Below the pieces are notes generated by a model, which saw only the letters and a list, made by a program, of their open reading frames with translations, searched no databases and was not told the DNA's origin. From an uncultured Thiohalocapsa sp. (GTDB lineage: Bacteria > Pseudomonadota > Gammaproteobacteria > Chromatiales > Chromatiaceae): a stretch of DNA of 64,000 nucleotides. A program made the translations under genes and the position numbers. Positions 55,822-64,000 of this stretch are shown piece after piece. The number at the start of each line of letters is the position of its first letter. Position 1 is the first letter of the stretch. The stretch lies in contig NZ_CAJXYK010000020.1 in assembly GCF_913063425.1 (NCBI RefSeq), positions 1 through 64,000 on the forward strand, read 5' to 3'.

Positions 55822-56952
55822 ATGACGACTCAACGCATTCGCCGTCAGCCCCTGCTCTGGGTCATGCTGGTCCTCGGCGCACTGTCCGGCTGTGGCGGGT
55901 CGGAGCCCAAGATGACCATCTTCGAAGCGGCGATGACCGGCGATGTCGAGGAGCTGCGGAAGTCGCTTGCCGCCGGCATCGGTCCGGATACCGTCGATAA
56001 CACGGGGCAGACGCCGCTGCACTATGCCGCGGCGGCCGGCCGTCTCGACGCGGTCAAGCTGCTGCTCGAATCAGGCGCCGACGCCGACCTGAGAAACTCC
56101 TACGAAGACACGCCGCTGCACAAGGCGGCGAGCCACTGCCGGCTGGAAACCGCCCATTACCTCATCGACGCGGGTGCGAGCGCCGACCTCACCAACAAGC
56201 ACGGCGAGACGCCGCTGCACCAGGCCGCGTCCTGCCGCGATCCGGCGCTGGCGCAGCTGCTCATCGAGCACGGCGCCAAGGCAGGGGCCTGCACCAAGCG
56301 CGCAAAAACGGCGCTCCACAGTGCGGTGGAGCGGAACCATGTGGCGGTGGCGCGCTTTCTCATCGAGGCCGGCGGCCTGGGTAACTGCGCCCGGAATATG
56401 CCGTCACCGCTGCACATCGCGGCCCAGCGCGGCTACGAAGACATGGTTCGCCTGCTGCTCGCGAACGGCGCTGATCCGAATGCCGCCGACGAGCTGGACA
56501 AAACCCCGCTGCATCTCGCTGCCCGCGAGGGGAATGCCGAGGTGGCCCGCCTGTTGATCGAGGGCGGCGCACGCATCGAGGCCAGGGATCGTCCGGGTAA
56601 CATGCCCTTGCACGATGCCGCCGTCACGGGCCAGCTCGATGTCGTCAAGGTGCTCCTGGCCGCGGGCGCGAATGTCAACGGCATGGACGGGCGCGGACGC
56701 ACGCCGCTGCACGAGGCGGCCCGCAAGGGGCGCGTCGAAGTGGCGGCCCATCTGGTGGACGCCGGTGCGCGCCTGGACGTGCGCGATCAGCTCCGACAGA
56801 CGCCGCTGGAGACGGCCGAGTCCGCCAATCAATGGGACGTCGCCAGGGTGCTGATGACCCGTTGCGGCCCCGGCACAGGCTGCGGCGGTGCGGGCAGTGG
56901 CGGTCTCAACAGGGTCCACAGCGTCGGCGGCACGGCGCAGCGCCTGCCGTAG
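55822..56952 (+). CDS. Ankyrin-repeat lipoprotein, about 10 repeats
   Basis: Lipobox-like LGALSGCG; repeated NTGQTPLHYAAAAGRLDAVKLLLESGADADLR units. Confidence 0.9.
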   Translation: MTTQRIRRQPLLWVMLVLGALSGCGGSEPKMTIFEAAMTGDVEELRKSLAAGIGPDTVDNTGQTPLHYAAAAGRLDAVKLLLESGADADLRNSYEDTPLHKAASHCRLETAHYLIDAGASADLTNKHGETPLHQAASCRDPALAQLLIEHGAKAGACTKRAKTALHSAVERNHVAVARFLIEAGGLGNCARNMPSPLHIAAQRGYEDMVRLLLANGADPNAADELDKTPLHLAAREGNAEVARLLIEGGARIEARDRPGNMPLHDAAVTGQLDVVKVLLAAGANVNGMDGRGRTPLHEAARKGRVEVAAHLVDAGARLDVRDQLRQTPLETAESANQWDVARVLMTRCGPGTGCGGAGSGGLNRVHSVGGTAQRLP

Positions 56953-57052
56953 CTGGGGCCTTGGGCATGCCGACTTCAGTCGGCCACGGCCCGCCGGCGT
57001 GCCGGCCGGGCCCCCCTTGTCACCGCTGTTCTGATGACCGGCCGCCGTCGCC

Positions 57053-57688
57053 TTAAGGCTGCTTGGCCTTCTGTGGCACCGCCGACTCCACCACGCCCGG
57101 CGGGATGGCGTCCTGGCGGGAGTGCGTGAACCCGAGCGGCGGAAAGACGACCTCACAGGTCGACTCGTTCACCGTCGCATCGTCGCGCTGCTGCAAGCAG
57201 ACGTCGGCCTCGCCGGGTCCGCCGTCGAGATAGTCCTCTTCCGGGCCGCCGAAGAGCACGTCGCGGCGTCCCCCCTCGCCGTACAGGGAATCGCTGCCGC
57301 GCGCCCCGAACAGTGAATCATTCCCGTCGCCACCGAAGATGAAATCGTCGCCTTGGGCGCCGTGGGCGGTGTCATCGCCTGGACCCAGGCAGATGATGTC
57401 GTCGCCGGCATCGGCCTGGACGACATCATCGCCGCCGAGCGCCATGATGACCTCGTCGTCTTCGGTGCCCCAGAGCACATCGTCACCGTCGGTGCCGACG
57501 CAGGTCGCCGGGCGTCCCTGACAGAGCGGGACGGGGTCGACGCCCTCGGGTATGTACGGGCATTGGATGACAAGCCCGATGGCCGTGTTCTCATCGCTCG
57601 GCTCCGCGGCGGCCTGTACCGCAGTGCACACGCCGACGAGCACCAGGCAGCCCATCAACACGAACCGTTCACTCATTGCCTCGACCAT
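57053..57688 (-). CDS. Secreted RTX/haemolysin-type calcium-binding-repeat protein
   Basis: VLWGTEDDEVIMALGGDDVVQADAGDDIICLGPGDDTAHGAQGDDFIFGGDGNDSLFGARGSDSLYGEGG. Confidence 0.88.
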   Translation of the reverse strand: MVEAMSERFVLMGCLVLVGVCTAVQAAAEPSDENTAIGLVIQCPYIPEGVDPVPLCQGRPATCVGTDGDDVLWGTEDDEVIMALGGDDVVQADAGDDIICLGPGDDTAHGAQGDDFIFGGDGNDSLFGARGSDSLYGEGGRRDVLFGGPEEDYLDGGPGEADVCLQQRDDATVNESTCEVVFPPLGFTHSRQDAIPPGVVESAVPQKAKQP

Positions 57689-58566
57689 TGTGGATGCTCC
57701 CTTGAGGGGGGATGAAAACCTGGGCGTCGGCGGGCCTTGCATTCGGCTTTCAACAACAGAGGCCGTGAAGGTCGGTGGTTTTTTTCGTGTGAGAGAGAGA
57801 TGTGCTGAAGGCATTAACTGCAACCATAGGCGCCGAATGATCCTTGCGGGCTGACCGGGATCAAACGGCATTGGCTGCGACCGCGGAATTGGCACAGAAT
57901 GGGGAAATGCTGGGCGCGCAGACGGGGGAAACACTCAGCTTCAGTGGCTTTCGGTTGGGGGGCAGCGCCGCTGGTGGCTGTATGCCTCCAATGCGTGCAG
58001 GGCGGGGTCCGCATCTGTGCTCATGCATGACCGGCGAGACGCTCATCTCGCTGGGTCGGGAACGGGCGGTCCGCTGGGGCAAACGCCGTTGCCACAGGGT
58101 AAAGTGCAGCTCAGGGGATAAATGCGGTTGGATATCAGCGTAAAGCTGATCAGTGCAGGCCTTATGAACAGTGCAATGATTGCTTGATTGCGCTGGCAAG
58201 GAATCCCACTATGCATGAGGTCATGTTCGCCTTTACTCCAACTCTGGCGATGGCGCCTGCGCGCCCATTCCAGCGCCGTTCAGCGGCGGACCGACCGCAT
58301 CGATCCATTGTACAGGGTGCCCTGTGTTCGACAGCTTCAGTGGGCATGGTCATGACCGGACGCGGGGGGAATGACCGGTCGCCCACGCGTGTGCGTATGG
58401 GGTGGGTCGATGCGAATTGACAATGCATGCCCAGTTGGCTCGTCAATAGCTGATCGGCGTCAACGTAATGGGTGCCTTCATTGGACTGCCATGAATCGGT
58501 CACAGTGCCTGCCTAGGCTTCTGCGCGAGCCGGGTCGAGAGCCGGCTCTGCGATGGAGATGTATTC

Positions 58567-60564
58567 ATGCAGACGCTGAGAGGTCCATTGATGATCACAC
58601 AGGCTTTGCGAATCGCGTCGCTGCGACGTGCCATGCTGGTCGGCTGTACCTGGGGGGCATTGTGCCTGCCGGCAGCTGCGGCGCTTGCACAGGGCGGCGG
58701 CTATGTTGCGGGCGATTTTCACAACCACACCACGGGCACCGACGGGTCGACATCACCGAACGTGATCGTCAACGAGTCGGCGCTCACCTACGGGCTCGAC
58801 TGGTTCGCGCAGTCCGGGCACGGCGGTGCGTACCAGCGCGACCTGCGCTTCAGCGATCCGGAGTACGACGGCCCGGTCAGTGGCGAGGGCAACTACTGGG
58901 AAGACACGGTCGGCATCGATGCCATCAAGGGCGACGAGACCTTCTCGAGCGGCTACGGCTGCAGCCAGCGCCCGAGCGGCGTGTGCCAGGAGATGTGGCG
59001 CTGGCAGAGCATCCAGGAGTTCAGCTACCCCATCGTGTTCTCCACCGGCAAGCTGACGGGCAAGCCCGTCTGGCAGGGCTACGAGTGGAACGTGCCTGGC
59101 CACGAGCATTGCTCGGTGGCGACCATCGCCGGTCAATTCCCGGACGACGGCTTCATCGGTGACGCGGACGCCCTGGCGCAGTTCGAGTACTGCTTCGACC
59201 GTGCTGACAGCGACACCAGCCGGGGCGAGGACAACGAGTGGTCCTGCGAGACCGGCGTGCTGGAGCTCGACCAGTACATCGACCCGGTGTCCGGCAAGAT
59301 CCCGAGCACCTTCGGCGACGAGCCGGGCGGCCACCTCAAGGCCGTCGCCGGCGTCACCTGGCTCCAACAGCACTACCCGGACATGAGCTATACGGTGTAC
59401 GCGCACATCGAGCGCGACGGTCCCTACGATCCTGCAGGCAACGAGGGCTACAACATCGAGCACTTCCGCGACTTCAACAACGCAGGACCGGATGTCGCCT
59501 TCGGCTTCGAGGCCCAGCCGGGGCATCAGGCGCAGCACAACCGCGGCTTCGGCACCTCGGCATTTGGCGGCACCAAGGGCGGCACTGGCGTGTACTCCGC
59601 CAACATCGGCGGGCTCTGGGATGCGCTCCTGGGCGAGGGCCGCAACTGGTGGTTCTTCGCGAGCTCCGACTGGCACAACCGCGGCGCCTTCGGGCCCTTC
59701 GACACCCGGACCACCAACGACTTCTGGCCCGGCGAGTATCAGAAGGACTATGTCTATCTGGAGGACACCGCAGATGTCTCGCAGCAGGACATCATTGATG
59801 CGCTGCGCAGCGGCAACAGCTTCGTCGTCCAGGGGGATCTGATCGACCAGCTGGAATTCGTCGCCTGCCATGGCGACAGCTGCGCCACCATGGGCGAGAC
59901 CCTGGAGGTCGAGGTCAAGGGCAAGCACAGGCCCACGGAGCCCATCGTCGTGCACATCCTGGTGCGGGACCCGTCGGGCGCCAACCAGTGCCCCTATGAC
60001 TTTGCCAATCCGTCGCTCGCGCAGGTGGGCATCGGGCAGCCCATCAACGAGCCGGTGCTGGACCACCTGGACCTGATAGCCGGTGCAGTGACGGGCAAGA
60101 TCGATCCGTCCGACGCGCAGTACAGCGTGCCGGCCAACCCCACCACCAAGCTGGTGGCGAGCTGGGACAGCAGCAATTGGCTCGCCGAGGCCGACGGCGT
60201 CAAGCGGATGAGCTGGAGCATCGCCGTCGAGGACATCGACGCGGACGGTCTCTACCTGCGCCTGCGCGGCACCAACATGCCGCGGGGCACGCCGAACGAG
60301 ACCGACGCAGCGGGCAACCCGCTGTTCGACTCCCTGTCCGACAACATCCCCTGCCCGGACTGCCCCGAGCACACCGACGGTGTCGTCGATTACGACGTGG
60401 AGGCCTGGACCGATCTCTGGCTGTACTCGAACCCGATCTACGTCCAGCTCGAGGAGAAGCGGGGGTGCGGCCACGGCAAGTGCGGCCATGACGACGACGA
60501 TGATGACGACGACGATGATGACGACGACGATGATCATGACGACGAGGATGACGACGAGGACTAG
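58567..60564 (+). CDS. Secreted PHP-like (DUF3604-type) protein with poly-Asp tail
   Basis: Signal peptide; YVAGDFHNHTTGTDGSTSP; WNVPGHEHCSVAT; ASSDWHNRG; tail GHDDDDDDDDDDDDDDDHDDEDDDED. Confidence 0.8.
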   Translation: MQTLRGPLMITQALRIASLRRAMLVGCTWGALCLPAAAALAQGGGYVAGDFHNHTTGTDGSTSPNVIVNESALTYGLDWFAQSGHGGAYQRDLRFSDPEYDGPVSGEGNYWEDTVGIDAIKGDETFSSGYGCSQRPSGVCQEMWRWQSIQEFSYPIVFSTGKLTGKPVWQGYEWNVPGHEHCSVATIAGQFPDDGFIGDADALAQFEYCFDRADSDTSRGEDNEWSCETGVLELDQYIDPVSGKIPSTFGDEPGGHLKAVAGVTWLQQHYPDMSYTVYAHIERDGPYDPAGNEGYNIEHFRDFNNAGPDVAFGFEAQPGHQAQHNRGFGTSAFGGTKGGTGVYSANIGGLWDALLGEGRNWWFFASSDWHNRGAFGPFDTRTTNDFWPGEYQKDYVYLEDTADVSQQDIIDALRSGNSFVVQGDLIDQLEFVACHGDSCATMGETLEVEVKGKHRPTEPIVVHILVRDPSGANQCPYDFANPSLAQVGIGQPINEPVLDHLDLIAGAVTGKIDPSDAQYSVPANPTTKLVASWDSSNWLAEADGVKRMSWSIAVEDIDADGLYLRLRGTNMPRGTPNETDAAGNPLFDSLSDNIPCPDCPEHTDGVVDYDVEAWTDLWLYSNPIYVQLEEKRGCGHGKCGHDDDDDDDDDDDDDDDHDDEDDDED

Positions 60565-60743
60565 GACGCGTCCTGACAGTCCCATGGACTGAAGCCACGG
60601 CGCCTCATCGCCGTTGCTCGCATGGGCACAGGGACGTGCCGCTCCGGCTGACAGCGCGGCGCTCCCGCCGCTGACCACCGCCTGCTGCCGGTCCCGTGTT
60701 GTTGATCCCCTGCCGCCTGTTCGCCCGCCGGTCCCGCGCCGCC

Positions 60744-61031
60744 ATGCACCGACTCTCGCAGGAACACCGTCTCCTCTTGGTGCTCTTCCTGTCGGGCTCC
60801 GCCGGCCTGGGCTACGAGATGGTCTGGACGCGGATGCTCGCGGTTGGCCCGGGGCATGAAATCGTCGCCGTACTCGCCGTCATCGCCGCCTTCTTCGCCG
60901 CGCTTGCGCTCGGCGCGTACGCGGGGCTCGTCGACGGGCCGAGGCGGGCAGGCTGCTGGAGCGACTGTTGTCGGGCAGTTGGCCGTTGCCCTGAGCCCGG
61001 CCCATTCGCAGCGGCTTGGCGGTTCGCGTGA
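60744..61031 (+). pseudogene. N-terminal fragment of a fused MFS/spermidine-synthase-like protein
   Basis: MHRLSQEHRLLLVLFLSGSAGLGYEMVWTRMLAVGPGHEIVAVLAVIAAFFAALALGAYA followed by low-complexity read-out. Confidence 0.6.
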
Positions 61032-61388
61032 CGGACGTCGGCGCAGATACCGGCGGCCTGAAAGGCGTCCCAGAAGACCTACCTTGCGGCCGTGCGCTGC
61101 TCCCCCGCCTGCCGCCGATAGGGCCATGTCGGCCGATGGTCAGCCGCCTCCCTGAGCGGCCGTTTCGGGTTGCGAAACCTCGTCGCCCGCACTGTGCGGC
61201 GGCGACTAGCCTGCCGCGGCAGCCTGCGCAGGCTGGCCAGCCGGGATGCAACCTTCCTGCGCGATGCCGGCCGCAGGCAGGCTGTCGTGTGCCATCCCGT
61301 CACCGGGCTGAGGCGCGGCTTCAGCCTGAGCCCGGTGGTCGCGGTGGCTGCTTGCCCCACCAAGCCCGATAGATGCTGCGAGGCCGTC

Positions 61389-62570
61389 ATGCGCAATTCA
61401 CACTTCCCGCTGTTGATCCTGCTCGGGGTCTGTCTCCCGCAGGTGCTCGCCGCCGCCGATTGGTCGGACGAGGTGCCGCAGGCCCTGCTCGACGAGGCGG
61501 CATCGAGCTTCGTCTTCGTGCTCGAGGACAGCGTCGCGCCCGGGGAGGTACGCGGCCTGGCCAGGCGCCTGACGCTGGAGAACGGCGGACGGCTGCGGCA
61601 CGTGTTTCACAGCAGCATTCGCGGCTTCTCTGCGTCGGTGCCGGCCGCGGCCGCGGCGCGCATCGCCGCCGCCCCGCGTGTGGCCTACTACGAGCCCAAT
61701 GCGGTCTACAGGGCGAGCGGTGCGGCGGCGGTGCCGGAAGACGGGGGCGGCTCCGGGAGCGCCGGGCCAGGGCGCAGAACCGATGACGACGATGACGCCG
61801 AAGCAACCGCGCAGGCCACGCCCTGGGGCATTGCACGCATCGGCGGACCAATCGATGGCACCGGCCTGCATGCCTGGATCATCGACACGGGCATCGACCT
61901 GGACCACGCTGACCTGAACGTCGGCATCGGCGCCAACTTCGTGACCCTCGGCAGGGTCGCCGGCCCAGATGACGACAACGGACACGGCACGCACGTCGCG
62001 GGTACCGTCGCAGCGCTCGACAACCAGATCGACGTGGTCGGCGCCGCGCCCAACGCGACCGTCCATCCCGTCAAGGTCCTCTCCAAGACCGGGTTCGGTC
62101 TGACGGATGCCATCGTGGCGGGTATCGACTATGTGGCGGCCAATGCCGCACCCGGGGACTGCGCCAACATGAGCCTCGGCGGTCTTGGGCATCAGGCGAG
62201 CATCCATGATGCCGTGACGGCGGCGGCAGCCCTGGGTATCCGGTTCTCGCTTGCCGCGGGCAACGAGAGCAGCGACGCGGTGGACTACGAGCCCGCCCAT
62301 GTGGATGCGCCGAACGTCTATACGGTCTCGGCCATCGACAGCAATGACGTCTTCGCGGTGTTCTCGAACTACGGCGCGCCTGTGGATTTCGCGGCGCCGG
62401 GCGTGGCCATCTTGTCTACCAGCATGGGCGGGGGTACGAGCATCAAGTCAGGCACCTCGATGGCGGCGCCCCATGTGTGCGGCATCCTGCTGCACATGGC
62501 CCCGCCGAACGCGGACGGCGAAGCCATTGCCGACCCGGACGGTGATCCGGATCCCATTGCGCACTTCTAG
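61389..62570 (+). CDS. S8 subtilisin-like protease with I9-type propeptide
   Basis: Signal peptide; WIIDTGIDLDHADL (Asp), DDNGHGTHVAGTVAA (His), GTSMAAPHVCG (Ser). Confidence 0.92.
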   Translation: MRNSHFPLLILLGVCLPQVLAAADWSDEVPQALLDEAASSFVFVLEDSVAPGEVRGLARRLTLENGGRLRHVFHSSIRGFSASVPAAAAARIAAAPRVAYYEPNAVYRASGAAAVPEDGGGSGSAGPGRRTDDDDDAEATAQATPWGIARIGGPIDGTGLHAWIIDTGIDLDHADLNVGIGANFVTLGRVAGPDDDNGHGTHVAGTVAALDNQIDVVGAAPNATVHPVKVLSKTGFGLTDAIVAGIDYVAANAAPGDCANMSLGGLGHQASIHDAVTAAAALGIRFSLAAGNESSDAVDYEPAHVDAPNVYTVSAIDSNDVFAVFSNYGAPVDFAAPGVAILSTSMGGGTSIKSGTSMAAPHVCGILLHMAPPNADGEAIADPDGDPDPIAHF

Positions 62571-62729
62571 GCTAGGGGCTAGGGGCGCGCTCGGCGCTTC
62601 CCCTGTGGGACAGGTCGCGCCGCCATCGGTAACGGCGGCGCGCTGAGCGCGTCTGCGGCGCAAGTGAGTGCATTGCAGGTCCGCGGCCTGCGCCCTGCAT
62701 GGACGCCGCGGGCCGCAGGGCTGCGCCCG

Positions 62730-63062
62730 TTATTGGGCGTAGTCGCCTTCCCGGACGCGGACGCCCATATCGTCCTTCTCCCCGGTGCGGACGCGCTCGC
62801 GGGGCTGAATGTCGCCGTAGTTGCGCTTGGCGGCACCCTGCGTGCGCCCCATGGCGCCGGCTCCGTCATGCATGCCGCCGCCCATCATGCCGTCCGCACT
62901 GCCGCCGCCCCTGCCGGCAGGTCGGCCGCTGCCGGCCGCGCCGCCACCCGCTTGGCTGCCGCCCATGCCTCCACCGCCGCCCTTGCCTGCAACGGCATCC
63001 AGGCTGGCGAGCCCGGGAATCAGCAGCGCCGCCAGCGCAATTGCAATGGCTGTGTGTTTCAT
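62730..63062 (-). CDS. Secreted Gly-rich protein
   Basis: MKHTAIAIALAALLIPGLASLDAVAGKGGGGGMGGSQAGGG. Confidence 0.65.
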   Translation of the reverse strand: MKHTAIAIALAALLIPGLASLDAVAGKGGGGGMGGSQAGGGAAGSGRPAGRGGGSADGMMGGGMHDGAGAMGRTQGAAKRNYGDIQPRERVRTGEKDDMGVRVREGDYAQ

Positions 63063-63519
63063 TCGGTCACCTCAGGTCAAGCTCGATGGGGCGGCCGCAA
63101 TCGGCTCCGTTCCACTGACCGCCGCCGCGCAAGTCTTCAACCGGATGGCCGGCTGGGCTTGGCAGGTCGTTCGATCCCCTGTGGTTGCGTGCCTGGGCAT
63201 CACCGCCCGCCGCCACACCTTTCCACTATAGTGCGTATGGAAATGAGTCGCTGCGCCAGCGGCGCTGACATCTGACGCGCAGTCGGCTTCGGCGCTGTGA
63301 TTCAGTGTCAGCCGTATCCATGACTCATGGAATCAGCGCGCATGACACTCGGGGTGTGATGCTCGGCACGGGTGAAGTGGGCGAACGTCTGTGATCGGGG
63401 CGGCCTCGGCGAGCAGTGCGCTGCCGTGGCTCGGGATGCCGGCGAGCCGTCGCGCGACGCCCGTGCTACCGTGGACGCCCCAGCAGACCGCAGTGGCCCG
63501 CGCGCCCCCGGACCCCGCC

Positions 63520-64000
63520 ATGGCCGTGATCACGCACATCGAAGACCTGAAGCGGCTGTACCGCCGGCGTGTGCCGAGGATGTTCTACGATTATGCCGAG
63601 TCGGGCAGCTGGACCGAGCAGACCTTCCGCGACAACACCGCCGACTTTCAAGACATCCGCCTGCGCCAGCGCGTCGCCGTGGACATCGCCGGGCGCACGA
63701 CCAGAGGCCGCATGGCGGGCCAGCCGGTGGCCATGCCCGTGGCCCTGGCGCCGGTGGGCCTCACCGGCATGCAGCACGCCGACGGCGAGATCCTGGCGGC
63801 GCGGGCGGCGCAGCGCTTCGGCGTGCCCTTCACCCTGTCCACCATGTCCATCTGCTCCATCGAGGATGTGGCCGCGGCGGTGGATGCGCCCTTCTGGTTC
63901 CAGCTCTATGTCATGCGTGACGAGGCCTTCATGGAGCGCCTCATCGCCCGCGCCGCGGCCGCCCGGTGCTCGGCCCTGGTGCTGACGCTGGACCTGCAGG
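63520..64000 (+). CDS. FMN-dependent alpha-hydroxy-acid dehydrogenase, 3'-truncated by window
   Basis: MAVITHIEDLKRLYRRRVPRMFYDYAESGSWTEQTFRDN...PVALAPVGLTGMQHADGEILAARAAQRFGVPFTLSTMSICSIEDV; open to window end. Confidence 0.9.
   Translation, partial: MAVITHIEDLKRLYRRRVPRMFYDYAESGSWTEQTFRDNTADFQDIRLRQRVAVDIAGRTTRGRMAGQPVAMPVALAPVGLTGMQHADGEILAARAAQRFGVPFTLSTMSICSIEDVAAAVDAPFWFQLYVMRDEAFMERLIARAAAARCSALVLTLDLQ

Noticed and set aside
58753-60678. 641-aa minus-strand ORF with Val/Ile-rich start
   Set aside because: Antisense of the PHP-like protein; the hydrophobic run is the reverse complement of the poly-Asp tract.

Overview
High-GC, probably gammaproteobacterial chromosomal window of about 64 kb. 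All calls come from reading the sequence and the supplied ORF track; no database search was run. Housekeeping and accessory content: mobA, pdxH, an FtsX-type ABC exporter, an M48 protease, tandem GH57 proteins, mepA, an SLC13 transporter, sufE/iscA-like genes, a polyprenyl synthase, tRNA-Pro(CGG), a complete modC-modB-modA/molbindin/modD/modE molybdate cluster with a perfect ModE-like box, a KefB-type antiporter and an asparagine-synthase-like protein. Most interesting: (1) a CRISPR-less WYL regulator plus two tandem Cas6 (Cmx6-like) genes with similar 5' leaders; (2) a toxin-antitoxin chimera fusing the N-terminal half of a FitB/VapC PIN toxin to a HigA-like antidote, next to a decayed second antidote copy; (3) three tandem secreted paralogues of an unfamiliar six-Cys domain, one with a haem-binding N-terminus and a poly-Asp tail, opening a 12-kb block of secreted acidic/Ca-binding-like proteins; (4) a translationally coupled pair of P-loop NTPases (one STAND-like with TPRs) behind an 18-bp dyad; (5) a leader of four perfect stem-loops before an unannotated 35-aa membrane microprotein; (6) heptameric G-rich repeats, one G-quadruplex-capable, starting at stop codons between convergent genes. 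No CRISPR array, rRNA or intact transposase was seen.
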